The notes below the pieces were generated by a model. That model worked only from the letters and a program-made list of their open reading frames with translations. It was not told the origin of the DNA and did no database searches. From positions 124,001-188,000 of the forward strand of contig NZ_JACDXX010000009.1 in the NCBI RefSeq assembly GCF_020539525.1: a stretch of DNA of 64,000 nt. The letters run 5' to 3'. How positions within the stretch are numbered: the first letter of the stretch is position 1; every line of letters begins with the position of its first letter. Below are positions 7,353 through 16,481 of this stretch, piece by piece. The position numbers were made by a program, and so were the translations under genes. This DNA is from Pseudogemmobacter faecipullorum (lineage in GTDB: Bacteria > Pseudomonadota > Alphaproteobacteria > Rhodobacterales > Rhodobacteraceae).

Positions 7353-8951
7353 TCAGACCATCATTTCCTTGGTCGCAGTCAGCTTCGCCAGCGGGTAATC
7401 GCGGACCACGCGGTCGATGTCCCATTGCAGACGGGTCAGGAACACCAGATCGCCATCGCTGTCGGTGGCGATATGCTGTTTGTTCATATTGACCAGCTTC
7501 TCCACCTCGGCCTTGTCGCCCGAGATCCAGCGTGCCGACTGGAAGGAGGAGGATTCGAACCGCACCGGGATCGAATATTCCAGCTGAATGCGCGAGGCGA
7601 GCACATCGAACTGCAGCGCGCCGACGACACCGACGATAAAGCCCGAGCCGATCATCGGCTTGAAGACTTTGGCCGCGCCTTCCTCGGCAAACTGGGTCAG
7701 GGCCTTCTCCAGATGTTTGGCCTTCATCGGATCGGCGGCGCGGATATTCTGCAGCAGTTCCGGCGCGAAAGAAGGGATGCCGGTAAAGCGCAGGCTCTCG
7801 CCCTCGGTCAGCGCATCACCGATGCGCAGCTGGCCATGGTTCGGAATGCCGATGATATCGCCGGCCCAGGCCTCTTCCGCCAGTTCGCGGTCGGCGGCGA
7901 GGAACAGCACCGGGTTGGAAATCGCCATCTGCTTTTTTGAGCGCACATGGGTCAGCTTCATGCCGCGCTCAAAATGCCCGGAGGCGAGGCGGACGAAAGC
8001 AACGCGGTCGCGGTGCTTGGGGTCCATATTGGCCTGAACCTTGAAGACAAAGCCCGCGACCCTGGTCTCGCCGGCATTGACGGCGCGCTCGGTGGCTTTC
8101 TGCGGCTGCGGCCCGGGGCCGAAAGTGCCGATCCCCTCCATCAGCTCTTTCACGCCGAAGGAATTGATCGCCGAGCCGAACCAGATCGGGGTCATGGCCC
8201 CGGCCAGGAAGGCGGCGCGGTCAAAGGCGGGCAGCAGTTCGCGCGCCATGGCAATCTCGTCGCGCAGCTGCTGCAGCTGGCCGGCGGGAATATGATCGGC
8301 CAGAGCCGGATCGTCGAGACCATTGATCTGAATCGATTCCGCCAGCTTATTGCGGTCGGCGCGGTCCATCAGCTCCAGCCGGTCATTCAGCAGATCATAG
8401 GCCCCCAGGAAATCGCGGCCCGAGCCGATCGGCCAGGAGGCCGGGCAGACATCAATCGCCAGATTTTCCTGGATTTCGTCGATGATCTCGAATGTGTCGC
8501 GCGCCTCGCGGTCCATCTTGTTACAGAAGGTCAGGATCGGCAGATCGCGCAACCGGCAGACCTCAAACAGCTTGCGGGTCTGGCTTTCCACGCCCTTGGC
8601 GCCATCGATCACCATGACCGCGGCATCGACCGCCGTCAGGGTGCGATAGGTGTCTTCGGAGAAATCCGAATGGCCGGGCGTGTCGACGAGGTTAAAGCGA
8701 AATTCTTTGAACTCGAAGGACATAGCCGAGGCCGAGACCGAGATGCCGCGATCCTGTTCCATCTGCAGGAAGTCCGAACGCGTGCGGCGGGCCTCGCCTT
8801 TAGCGCGCACCTGACCGGCCATCTGAATGGCGCCCCCGAACAGGAGGAATTTTTCCGTCAGCGTGGTCTTGCCGGCGTCCGGATGCGCGATAATCGCGAA
8901 GGTCCGGCGGCGGGCGATCTCAGGCGGGAGCTTTGGGGCATTATCGAGCAT
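7353..8951 (-). CDS. prfC: Peptide chain release factor 3
   Basis: A 532-residue translational GTPase that recycles RF1/RF2 from the ribosome. GTP-binding motifs are AHPDAGKTTL (G1, 22-31), DTPGH (G3, 90-94) and NKMD (G4, 144-147). RGISVS (68-73) in switch I and the C-terminal block GALQFDVLASRIQLEY are typical for RF3 and set it apart from EF-G. Length is normal for the family. It stands alone and converges with the zinc-finger gene. Confidence 0.97.
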   Translation of the reverse strand: MLDNAPKLPPEIARRRTFAIIAHPDAGKTTLTEKFLLFGGAIQMAGQVRAKGEARRTRSDFLQMEQDRGISVSASAMSFEFKEFRFNLVDTPGHSDFSEDTYRTLTAVDAAVMVIDGAKGVESQTRKLFEVCRLRDLPILTFCNKMDREARDTFEIIDEIQENLAIDVCPASWPIGSGRDFLGAYDLLNDRLELMDRADRNKLAESIQINGLDDPALADHIPAGQLQQLRDEIAMARELLPAFDRAAFLAGAMTPIWFGSAINSFGVKELMEGIGTFGPGPQPQKATERAVNAGETRVAGFVFKVQANMDPKHRDRVAFVRLASGHFERGMKLTHVRSKKQMAISNPVLFLAADRELAEEAWAGDIIGIPNHGQLRIGDALTEGESLRFTGIPSFAPELLQNIRAADPMKAKHLEKALTQFAEEGAAKVFKPMIGSGFIVGVVGALQFDVLASRIQLEYSIPVRFESSSFQSARWISGDKAEVEKLVNMNKQHIATDSDGDLVFLTRLQWDIDRVVRDYPLAKLTATKEMMV

Positions 8952-9059
8952 GGCGGGGCTTCTAGCCTGTTCAAAGCGCCTCGTCCAGGGGAGAGGTGAG
9001 CCCGGGGTAAACTGCGGCTGCCGCAGCCCTGGCCCCGGATCCCGGGCTTCGCCACAGGC

Positions 9060-10103
9060 TCAGCCGCGCCGCCGGAGGACTGATCCAGCCGCCTGAAACA
9101 GCTGGCCCTGGGGCAGGCTGTCGAGGAAATTCCGCCCGGCTTCGGTGCCGAAATGCTGAACCTGCGCCAGGCCCGGAAAACGCTCTGAGACTTCGGTGGC
9201 GATTTCGGGGGGCAGGCGCGAGACCGTGGCATCATTGACCATCAGGCTCTCGGCCGGGATGCCCTCGGCATAGATAATCTCATGATGGTCAAAGATCAGG
9301 CTGAACCAGTCGGTAAAGCCGCCCTCACGCAGAAAGACATTCTCGCCATCGACCAGATGCCGGGCCTGGACCAGCAGTTCAGAGGTCGAGAGACCGGGCA
9401 GGCGCTTGCGCTGATAGAGAAACATCCGGTGGTGCTGGCTGACGATCAGATCGCCGGAATTGCCAAGCACGCCCGCCGGGATCACCACCGGGGCAAAGGC
9501 CCCGATGGCGCGCAGAGTGGCCCGGCCGATGAAGCGCAGGCTCTGGGCGCCGTGATCGCGGGTCAGGACGCGCTGGCCAGGCGTCAGATCCTCGACCGCG
9601 ATCTGGCGGCCATCGGCGAGGGTGATGCGGGTGCCGCGCGCGAAAGACAGGCTCATCACCTCGGCCAGCCGCGCCGTTCCGGTATCGCGGGCCGAGGCGA
9701 GCAGGGTATAGCCGGTCTTTGGCGCCATGGGGGAAAGCGGCAAAGCAAACAGCCCCTGGTCCAGCCCCAGCAGCAGGATCTCAATCCGGTCGCCGTCATC
9801 GGCCATCAGCGTGTAGCGCGCCAGCATTTCAATCTTTTCGCCGGGCCTGCCGAGCGGCGAGCCTGGGGCGACCCGGCTTTCGCCCGCGGCCGCTTCGCCG
9901 GAGCCGGGGCTGTTCAGCATCAGACGCAGCGCCCGGGCATGGGGGTCGAGCAGATAGAGATCGCCGATCTCCACCTCATCCTCGGGGCGCAGAGCATCGC
10001 CGCTGTTTGCCCCCGAGGAGACATAGATATCCCCGGCGGCAAAGACCTGAATGGCATAGACCGGAGAGGGGGCGGCGGCGGGCTGGGGCTGTTCTGGCGT
10101 CAT
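9060..10103 (-). CDS. Hint-domain (Hedgehog/intein-like) protein
   Basis: A 347-residue protein. The C-terminal half is a Hint_2 domain starting at about residue 153 (SFARGTRITL, DGRQIAVEDLTPGQRVL), with the conserved SQHHRMFL and FDHHEIIYAEGIPAESL blocks. Rhodobacterales carry many such stand-alone Hint proteins, often at the end of secreted or calcium-binding proteins. The position where relatives have Cys (CFxxGT) is a Ser here. The N-terminal domain (about 15-150) has IQVFAAGDIYVSSG and a strand-rich region. No signal peptide is visible. I chose the ATG at 10103; an ATG 12 codons upstream (10139) has no ribosome-binding site. Function is unknown; Hint folds can self-cleave. Confidence 0.82.
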   Translation of the reverse strand: MTPEQPQPAAAPSPVYAIQVFAAGDIYVSSGANSGDALRPEDEVEIGDLYLLDPHARALRLMLNSPGSGEAAAGESRVAPGSPLGRPGEKIEMLARYTLMADDGDRIEILLLGLDQGLFALPLSPMAPKTGYTLLASARDTGTARLAEVMSLSFARGTRITLADGRQIAVEDLTPGQRVLTRDHGAQSLRFIGRATLRAIGAFAPVVIPAGVLGNSGDLIVSQHHRMFLYQRKRLPGLSTSELLVQARHLVDGENVFLREGGFTDWFSLIFDHHEIIYAEGIPAESLMVNDATVSRLPPEIATEVSERFPGLAQVQHFGTEAGRNFLDSLPQGQLFQAAGSVLRRRG

Positions 10104-10400
10104 CTTCCGGTCTCTCGCTTCGGCAGGCTCGCGCAACATGCGCGCGGGCTGACCCCGGGGGACCTGCTTTGCGGACACTGAGACTAGCAAAGACCCAGGG
10201 CCGGGGTCAAACTGCCCGCTTCGCCCTTTGCGAGAAAAACACTGACCAATGGAGAGGCCGCGCAGGGGCCGGGCCTGCTGTCTGCCCGGACTTGCTCTGC
10301 AAGGGGGGGAATGCCAGGCTGATCCGAGCAGCACAGGGCCGCCCGACGGGATGCGCGTGTGGGCTGCAGCAACAGGGGCGCGAGGCCCGGGGGAGTGAGA

Positions 10401-11180
10401 ATGGATCTGGGAATTCGCGGCAGGCGGGCTCTGGTTTCGGCAGCGTCAAAGGGGCTTGGCCGGGGCTGCGCCGGGGCGCTGGCTGCGGCGGGGGTGGATC
10501 TGGTGATCTGCGCCCGCGGGGCCGAAGCCCTGGAAGCAACGGCTGAGGATCTGCGCCGCAGCTATGGGGTCAAGGTGACTGCGGTTCAAGCCGATGTCAC
10601 GCTTGAGGCAGACCGCGCCCGGGTGCTGGAGGCCGCCGCAGGGGTGGATATCCTCGTCACCAATGCCGGCGGGCCGCCGCCCGGGCTCTGGAATGACTGG
10701 AGCCGTGAGGATTTCCTCAAGGCGCTTGATGCCAATATGCTGACGCCGATTGCCTTCATGCAGGCTCTGGTGCCTGGCATGGCGCAGCGCGGCTGGGGCA
10801 GGGTGGTCAATATCACCTCGGCCTCGGTGCGCGCCCCGATTGATGTGCTGGGCCTGTCAAATACTGCACGCACCGGGCTGACCGGCTTTGTCGCCGGAAC
10901 CGCGCGTCAGGTGGCGCGTCAGGGAGTGGTGATCAACAATCTGCTGCCGGGTATTCATGCCACCGACCGCGCGGTCTCGCTCGATCAGGGCGCGGCAAAG
11001 GCGCGGGGCATCACGCCCGAGGAAGCGCGCCAGGCCCGGGCCGCCTCGATCCCGGCGGGCCGCTATGGCACCGCCGAAGAATTTGGCGCGACCTGTGCTT
11101 TCCTTTGCTCAGAACATGCCGGCTTTATCATCGGCCAGAATATCCTGCTCGACGGCGGTGCGACCAATCTGACGCTGTAA
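10401..11180 (+). CDS. SDR-family oxidoreductase, atypical active site
   Basis: A 259-residue Rossmann protein of the short-chain dehydrogenase/reductase family. The start at 10401 follows GGGGGAG. The cofactor loop is SAASKGLG (13-20) instead of TGxxxGxG, NAG is at 88-90 and NITS at 137-140. Where the catalytic YxxxK is expected the sequence reads SNTAR (153-157), so both Tyr and Lys are replaced. This SN-x-x-R variant exists in a subgroup labelled 3-oxoacyl-ACP-reductase-like. The C-terminus (NILLDGGATNLTL) is normal. It probably binds NAD(P), but classical dehydrogenase chemistry is doubtful. Confidence 0.85.
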   Translation: MDLGIRGRRALVSAASKGLGRGCAGALAAAGVDLVICARGAEALEATAEDLRRSYGVKVTAVQADVTLEADRARVLEAAAGVDILVTNAGGPPPGLWNDWSREDFLKALDANMLTPIAFMQALVPGMAQRGWGRVVNITSASVRAPIDVLGLSNTARTGLTGFVAGTARQVARQGVVINNLLPGIHATDRAVSLDQGAAKARGITPEEARQARAASIPAGRYGTAEEFGATCAFLCSEHAGFIIGQNILLDGGATNLTL

Positions 11181-11205
11181 CCCCGCTCAGCCTGGGGGAG
11201 AGGGC

Positions 11206-11568
11206 TCAGGCCTCATCCTCTCCGGGGCCTGGTCCGACCTGGGGCAGCAGGGTGGCGATTTTATAGAGCAGGTTTTTTGCCGCCCGGGCCCGCTCGGGAT
11301 CATGCGCCTCGACATAGCGCAGCCCGGTGAAGAGTGCATCAGCCTCTTCCGGGGTCAGCACCGTGGGCGGCAGCATCAGCGGCGCGCGCAGGATATAGCC
11401 AAGGCCGCGCCCGCCGGTCACCGGCAGGCCGGTCGCCGCCATCATCGCCATATCCCGCCAGACGGTACGGGTCGAAACCCCGAGTCGCCCGGCCAGCTCG
11501 GCCGCGGTATGCAGCTTGCCGTCGCGCAGGATCTGCACCAGATCAAAGAGCCGCGCATCGCGTTTCAT
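11206..11568 (-). CDS. Small HTH transcriptional regulator (YafY/DeoR-like)
   Basis: A 120-residue DNA-binding protein. The start at 11568 has a GGGGA site; an ATG five codons upstream is an alternative. The N-terminal HTH_11 domain (LFDLVQILRDGKLHTAAELA, then LGVSTRTVWRDM) is followed by the wing ITGGRGLGYIL-like segment and LTPEEADALFTGLRYVE. YafY-type regulators normally continue into a WYL ligand domain, which is absent here, so this is a short form. It lies between a convergent SDR gene and the divergent tatA and could regulate either; no target is shown. Confidence 0.82.
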   Translation of the reverse strand: MKRDARLFDLVQILRDGKLHTAAELAGRLGVSTRTVWRDMAMMAATGLPVTGGRGLGYILRAPLMLPPTVLTPEEADALFTGLRYVEAHDPERARAAKNLLYKIATLLPQVGPGPGEDEA

Positions 11569-11732
11569 TGCAATTCCCCGCAAGTGAGCGCCCGGAACCG
11601 CGCTACTGACAAAATACTGTCAGTAGCGCGGCGCGGCAAGCCGAATGGCTCTTTAACCCGGGCGCCGAATGGCCCTAATTTCAGCAGCAGAAGCATATTT
11701 CCCCACAACCGGGGCCAGAAACGGAGTTTCCC

Positions 11733-11969
11733 ATGCTGCAGAATATCGGCCTTCCCGGCCTGCTCCTCATCGCTGTTGTCGTGCTTGTGCTGTTTGGCAA
11801 GGGCAAGGTCTCCTCGCTGATGGGCGAAGTTGGCAAGGGCATCACCGCCTTCAAAAAAGGCGTGAGTGACGGCACTGCTGAAATCGAAAAAGAGCGCGCC
11901 GACATTGCCAGAGACGTGACCCCGGGCGCGACCCCCACCGCTGAAGCTGCACCCAAAGACAAAGTCTGA
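11733..11969 (+). CDS. tatA: Sec-independent protein translocase TatA
   Basis: A 78-residue subunit of the twin-arginine translocon. One N-terminal membrane helix (GLPGLLLIAVVVLVLFG) is followed by the TatA hinge and amphipathic helix FGKGKVSSLMGEVGKGI. FKKGVSD and an acidic, disordered tail follow. It polymerises to form the passage for folded proteins. It is the first gene of tatABC; the gap to tatB is 168 bp. Confidence 0.96.
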   Translation: MLQNIGLPGLLLIAVVVLVLFGKGKVSSLMGEVGKGITAFKKGVSDGTAEIEKERADIARDVTPGATPTAEAAPKDKV

Positions 11970-12137
11970 GGCCCGGGCGCTGAAGAGCCGGGGCAGAGGT
12001 CCCGGCGCTTCGGGGCTGCGCCGGAGAGGGCAGGGCCGGGCAGGCTTTGGGCCTGCATGACCTGCAGAGGCTGTGTCAGCCGGAACGGATCCGGCACAGG
12101 ATGCAGCAGCAACTGAATTTGCAAAGGAGCAGGCTGG

Positions 12138-13085
12138 ATGGAGATCGGTTGGTCCGAACTTCTGGTCATCGGTGTGGTGGCGCTGGTCGTCATCGGGCCG
12201 AAAGATCTGCCCGAGATGTTCCGCACCCTGGGACGGTTCACCGCGAAAATGCGGGCCATGGCGCGGGAGTTTTCGCGCGCGATGGAGGATGCCGCAAGGG
12301 AAACCGGCGTTCAGGATGTGGCAGATGATCTGAAAAAGGTCACCAGCCCGCGTTCGCTGGGGCTGGATGCGGTCAGATCCGCGGCGGATAAATTTGAGAA
12401 ATGGGATCCGCTGAAAGCCACCCGGCCGGGCAATACCGTGGCGCAGGGCGGCGCGATCGCTCCGGCAGCACAAGCGGCCCAGGCTTCGGCTGCGGCAGGG
12501 ATCGGCTCGGCGGCCCTGGCTGCGGGCGAGGCAGCCGCCGGCGAGGCGGCAGCGGAAGCTGTTACCGCTCAGCCGGTGATTTCGCCGGTGACCAGCACCG
12601 CGCTGGGCCCGGCAACGGCGGTGCTGGCGGAAAAACAGGCTGAGCGTCAGGCCATTGCCCGCGACGCGGCTGATAAATTGCGCACAACCTCTGCCACCAC
12701 GGCGGGCGCCCCGGCGGCGGCGGCCACCGATGCCTTTGAGGATGCACCAGCAACGACAACCCTGGCGGCGCCTGCTGCGGGTCCGGCGGCGGTGAAACGC
12801 CCGGGCCGGACCCGCAGCGTCGCGGCAACCCGTGCCCATGGCGAGGATGTCGTGGCCGAGCTGATTGGCGGCCCGGTTCCGAAAGCCGCCGTGAAAAAGG
12901 CCCCGGCAACATCGGTAAAACCGGCAGAGGCAGCTCAGGCCGCTGAGCCGGCTGCGGCGCAACCGGCCCCGAAACGCAAGGCTCCGGCGAAGCGCGCCGA
13001 GGCTGCTGCTGGCGCTGAGACGGCCGGGAAACCTGCCCCGAAACGCAAGGCGGCCCCGAAACCGGCTGCGAAGGATAATGCATGA
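12138..13085 (+). CDS. tatB: Sec-independent protein translocase TatB
   Basis: A 315-residue protein. The N-terminus is a standard TatB: membrane helix ELLVIGVVALVVIGPKDLP, then the amphipathic helix MFRTLGRFTAKMRAMAREF (about 5-55). It forms the substrate-receptor complex with TatC. The remainder is a long Ala/Pro/Lys-rich tail with two PKRKAPAKR-like basic repeats near the end. It is about twice the length of E. coli TatB; extended low-complexity tails are common in Rhodobacterales. The stop overlaps the tatC start as ATGA. Confidence 0.95.
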   Translation: MEIGWSELLVIGVVALVVIGPKDLPEMFRTLGRFTAKMRAMAREFSRAMEDAARETGVQDVADDLKKVTSPRSLGLDAVRSAADKFEKWDPLKATRPGNTVAQGGAIAPAAQAAQASAAAGIGSAALAAGEAAAGEAAAEAVTAQPVISPVTSTALGPATAVLAEKQAERQAIARDAADKLRTTSATTAGAPAAAATDAFEDAPATTTLAAPAAGPAAVKRPGRTRSVAATRAHGEDVVAELIGGPVPKAAVKKAPATSVKPAEAAQAAEPAAAQPAPKRKAPAKRAEAAAGAETAGKPAPKRKAAPKPAAKDNA

Positions 13086-14002
13086 GCGGGAATGATATTG
13101 ACGACAGCGCCGCGCCGCTGGTCGAACATCTGATTGAACTGCGCAACCGCCTGCTCTGGTCGGTTGCCGCCTTCATTGTGGCGATGCTTCTGTGCTTTGT
13201 CGTGGCCGAGCCGATCCTGCATTTCCTGCTGAAGCCGATTGAAAACGCCATGCGGGCTTTGGGCAATCCCAATCCGGTGATGCAATATACCGCGCCGCAG
13301 GAGTATTTTTTCACCCTTATCCATGTCTCGGTGATCGCCGGGCTGATCCTCAGCTTCCCGATCATCGGCTATCAGCTCTGGCGTTTTGTCGCGCCTGGTC
13401 TCTACAAAAGCGAGCGGATGGCGTTTTTGCCCTTCCTGATTGCCTCGCCGGCTTTGTTCCTGCTCGGCGCGGCTTTCGCGCAATTCGTGGTCACGCCGAT
13501 TGCGATGAGCTTCTTTCTCGGCTTTGCCTCGGTCACTTCGATGTTCGGGGCGATCTTTGGCCAGGTTGCCGAGAGCCTGCATGGTACGGCCGGGGTGGTG
13601 ATTGAGGGCGCCTCGAATGCGGCGACGGTGACCCCGGCCCAGACCAGCGAGGGCATCGGCATTGTCTTCCAGGGCAAGGTCAATGAATCGCTGGATATTT
13701 CGCTGAAGCTGATCTTTGCTTTCGGCCTGTGCTTCCAGCTGCCGGTGCTGCTGACGCTGATGGGGCGCGCCGGTCTGGTGACGGCAAAGGGCCTCGCCGG
13801 GGTGCGCCGCTATGCAATCGTGCTGATCTTGCTGGTCGCGGCTGTGGTCACACCGCCCGATGTGATGTCGCAGCTGATCCTGTTTGCGGCGGTCTATCCG
13901 CTTTATGAGGTGTCGATTTTCCTCGTGCGGCGGTTTGAAAAGAAAAAAGAAGCCGAGCTGCGCGCCAGCGGCGACTGGGTTGAGGAAGACGAAGATCAAT
14001 GA
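13082..14002 (+). CDS. tatC: Sec-independent protein translocase TatC
   Basis: A 306-residue polytopic membrane protein, the docking subunit for twin-arginine signal peptides. It has the conserved N-terminal HLIELRNRL motif (about 13-21), six hydrophobic segments, and the end motif PPDVMSQ in the last periplasmic turn. There is a longer insert around residues 160-200 (Ala/Thr-rich, ending in VFQGKVNESLD). The C-terminal tail is acidic. Start and stop overlap the neighbouring genes by ATGA, which indicates coupled translation from tatB to the DUF815 gene. Confidence 0.96.
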   Translation: MSGNDIDDSAAPLVEHLIELRNRLLWSVAAFIVAMLLCFVVAEPILHFLLKPIENAMRALGNPNPVMQYTAPQEYFFTLIHVSVIAGLILSFPIIGYQLWRFVAPGLYKSERMAFLPFLIASPALFLLGAAFAQFVVTPIAMSFFLGFASVTSMFGAIFGQVAESLHGTAGVVIEGASNAATVTPAQTSEGIGIVFQGKVNESLDISLKLIFAFGLCFQLPVLLTLMGRAGLVTAKGLAGVRRYAIVLILLVAAVVTPPDVMSQLILFAAVYPLYEVSIFLVRRFEKKKEAELRASGDWVEEDEDQ

Positions 14003-14847
14003 ATGACGAGGTTCTGAACCGCATCGCTGCGGCGCTGGAACGGCTGGCCCCGGCGCCGGTGCCCGCTCCGGACTTTAACGCAGCCGATGCTTTCCTCTGG
14101 GCCACCGCGCCTGAGCGGCTCGAGCCGGTGCAGGATGTCAGCCGGGTTGGCATCGAGCTTCTGGTCGGGGTTGACCGTTCACGCGATACCCTGCTGGAAA
14201 ACACCCGCTGTTTCGCCAGGGGGCTGCCGGCGAATAATGCCCTGCTCTGGGGCGCGCGCGGGATGGGGAAGTCGAGCCTCGTAAAGGCGGCGCATGCGCG
14301 GGTGGTTGCCGAAGGCCTGGCGCTGAAAATCGTCGAGCTGGCGCGTGAGGATCTGCCTTCGGTGGCGCGGCTGCTGGCGCTGCTGCGCGCCGCGCCTGAG
14401 CATCGCTTCTTGCTGTTCTGCGACGACCTCTCCTTCAGCCATGACGATCAGCATTACAAATCGCTGAAAGCCGTGCTCGATGGCGGTATCGCCGGGCGGC
14501 CGGAAAATGTGCTGTTCTACGCCACCTCGAACCGCCGCCATCTGATGCCGCGCGATATGATCGAGAATGAGCGCAGCTCGGCGATCAATCCGGGCGAGGC
14601 GGTTGAGGAAAAGGTCTCGCTCTCGGATCGTTTCGGCCTCTGGCTCGGCTTCCATCCCTGCAGCCAGGATCAGTATCTGGCGATGATCCGCGGCTATTGC
14701 GAGGCCCATGGTCTGAACATCGCCGAGGAGCGGCTGCGGGCCGAGGCCATCGAATGGCAGGCAACGCGCGGCTCGCGCTCGGGCCGGGTGGCCTGGCAGT
14801 TCTTCTGCGATCTGGCGGCGCGTGAAGGGGTCAGGCTCCGCGCCTGA
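13999..14847 (+). CDS. DUF815 AAA-type ATPase
   Basis: A 282-residue cytoplasmic P-loop ATPase. Walker A is GARGMGKSS (about 91-99), Walker B is FLLFCDDLSF and the sensor-like YATSN follows. RRHLMPRDM and LSDRFGLWLGF are characteristic DUF815 blocks. The role of the family is unestablished. The ATGA overlap with the tatC stop makes it the fourth gene of the tat operon, so a link to export or its energetics is possible but unproven. Two hairpins follow at 14890-14945. Confidence 0.9.
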   Translation: MNDEVLNRIAAALERLAPAPVPAPDFNAADAFLWATAPERLEPVQDVSRVGIELLVGVDRSRDTLLENTRCFARGLPANNALLWGARGMGKSSLVKAAHARVVAEGLALKIVELAREDLPSVARLLALLRAAPEHRFLLFCDDLSFSHDDQHYKSLKAVLDGGIAGRPENVLFYATSNRRHLMPRDMIENERSSAINPGEAVEEKVSLSDRFGLWLGFHPCSQDQYLAMIRGYCEAHGLNIAEERLRAEAIEWQATRGSRSGRVAWQFFCDLAAREGVRLRA

Positions 14848-14889
14848 GCCTGGGGTCCGAACCGGGGGCCCGAACCAGGAGCTTGGGCC

Positions 14890-14945
14890 GGTCTCCAGGC
14901 GGAGACCCGCAAAATCTGATCAGGGCGGGTGAAATTCCCGCCCTG
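14890..14945 (+). terminator. Probable hairpin terminator after tat operon
   Basis: Two consecutive perfect hairpins are present: GGTCTCC/GGAGACC (14890-14907) and CAGGGCGGG/CCCGCCCTG (14921-14945). A T run is not evident, so intrinsic termination is likely but not certain. Confidence 0.5.
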
Positions 14946-15007
14946 TCTGCGTTAATGGCTGCAAGCTGGTTTTGTCATCTGTCCTGTCCTGTCATCGGAG
15001 ATTGTAA

Positions 15008-16291
15008 GTGCTGCTTGAGATCCTGGTCATCCTCGCGCTGATCGTGCTGAACGGCGTTTTTGCCATGTCCGAGCTGGCACTGGTCTCGTCGCGCCCGGCC
15101 CGGCTTAAAAGCATGGCAGCCCACAGCCGCGGGGCGGCGCTGGCCTTGCGGCTGTCGGAAAATCCGGGGCGCTTTCTGTCGACCGTCCAGATCGGTATCA
15201 CCGCCGTCGGCGTGCTCTCCGGGGCACTGGCCGGGGATACGCTTGGCAAACGCCTCGCGGATTACCTGATTTCGGGCGGGATGGATGCGGTCTGGGCGGG
15301 CCGGATCGGGGTCGGCGGTGCCGTGGTCGCCATTACCTATTTCTCGCTGATCGTGGGCGAGCTGGTGCCCAAACAGATCGCTTTGCGCAATCCCGAGGGC
15401 GTGGCTGCGAAGGTGGCCCCGATGATGACGCTTTTATCGGTGGTGGCGGCCCCCGTGGTCTGGTTCCTCGACCGCTCGGGGCGGCTGGTACTGTGGCTGC
15501 TGGGCCAGCGGGGCGAGAGTGAGAACCGCGTCACCGAGGAAGAGGTGAATGTCCTGCTGGCCGAGGCCGAGCAGGGCGGCGTGCTCGAAGAGGGCGAGCG
15601 CAATATGATCTCAGGCGTGATGCGCCTTTCAGACCGGACGGTGCGCGCCCTGATGACGCCACGCCAGGAGGTGGCCTTTCTCGCCATCGACACCCCGGCG
15701 GCGGATCTGGCGGCGGCGGTTGAGCGCATTGGCAAGAACCGCATCCCCGTGGCCGATGCCGGAGGCAATCCGATTGGCATTCTGCGGGTGATTGATCTGT
15801 TCCGGCAGAAAAGCCTCGATGAACCCGCCGATCTGCGCGCCCTGATCCGCAATATCCCGGTGATCACCGACCGGATGGAGGCGCTGGATCTGGTGGCGGT
15901 GCTGCAGAAATCCCCCGATGGCATGGCGCTGGTCTATGATGAATATGGTGATTTCGAGGGCCTGGTGACCACCGATGATGTGCTTGAGGCGATCACCGGC
16001 GCCGAGGCCTCGGCGATGGCAGATGAGCCGGCACTTCTGACGCGCGAGGATGGCTCACTCCTGGTCTCGGGCTGGATGCCGGCCGATGAATTCTGTGACC
16101 GCATGGGCATTTCGCGGGCCTCTGCCGGCGGCTATGACACGGTTGCCGGGCTGGTGCTGCATCATCTCGGCCATCTGGCGGCGCTGGGAGAGGTCTTTAC
16201 CCTGGCCGGGGCCGGGCTGCGCTTTGAGGTGATCGATCTCGACGGTATGCGCATTGATAAAGTGCTGGTCACTCAGATCAGCCCTGACTGA
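15008..16291 (+). CDS. CNNM/CBS-domain hemolysin-family membrane protein (CorC/TlyC-like)
   Basis: A 427-residue inner-membrane protein. The N-terminal CNNM domain (about 1-190) has several hydrophobic segments and the signature GVFAMSELALVSS. A CBS pair follows (TPRQEVAFLA..., about 215-345) and then a C-terminal CorC_HlyC domain (SLLVSGWMPADEF, LGHLAALGEVF). Relatives act in Mg2+/Co2+ efflux or ion homeostasis; the hemolysin name is historical. The start is GTG at 15008, just downstream of an AGATTGTAA stretch. It appears monocistronic. Confidence 0.9.
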   Translation: MLLEILVILALIVLNGVFAMSELALVSSRPARLKSMAAHSRGAALALRLSENPGRFLSTVQIGITAVGVLSGALAGDTLGKRLADYLISGGMDAVWAGRIGVGGAVVAITYFSLIVGELVPKQIALRNPEGVAAKVAPMMTLLSVVAAPVVWFLDRSGRLVLWLLGQRGESENRVTEEEVNVLLAEAEQGGVLEEGERNMISGVMRLSDRTVRALMTPRQEVAFLAIDTPAADLAAAVERIGKNRIPVADAGGNPIGILRVIDLFRQKSLDEPADLRALIRNIPVITDRMEALDLVAVLQKSPDGMALVYDEYGDFEGLVTTDDVLEAITGAEASAMADEPALLTREDGSLLVSGWMPADEFCDRMGISRASAGGYDTVAGLVLHHLGHLAALGEVFTLAGAGLRFEVIDLDGMRIDKVLVTQISPD

Positions 16292-16481
16292 GGACTGAGA
16301 ACTGAGCACTGGGGGCAGCCCGGGACGGAAGGGCGGGCAGGCCCTCCCGCCTGGCTCAGGCCGGATCAGCCGCGCGCTGTGGCATAAAAAAGGCTCTGGC
16401 AAAAGACTCTCGGCCGGGGCCTTGCCTGGTTCTTGATGCGATGGCCCGGCTCGTCTAATCAGGGCTGAGCCAGAGGAAAAT

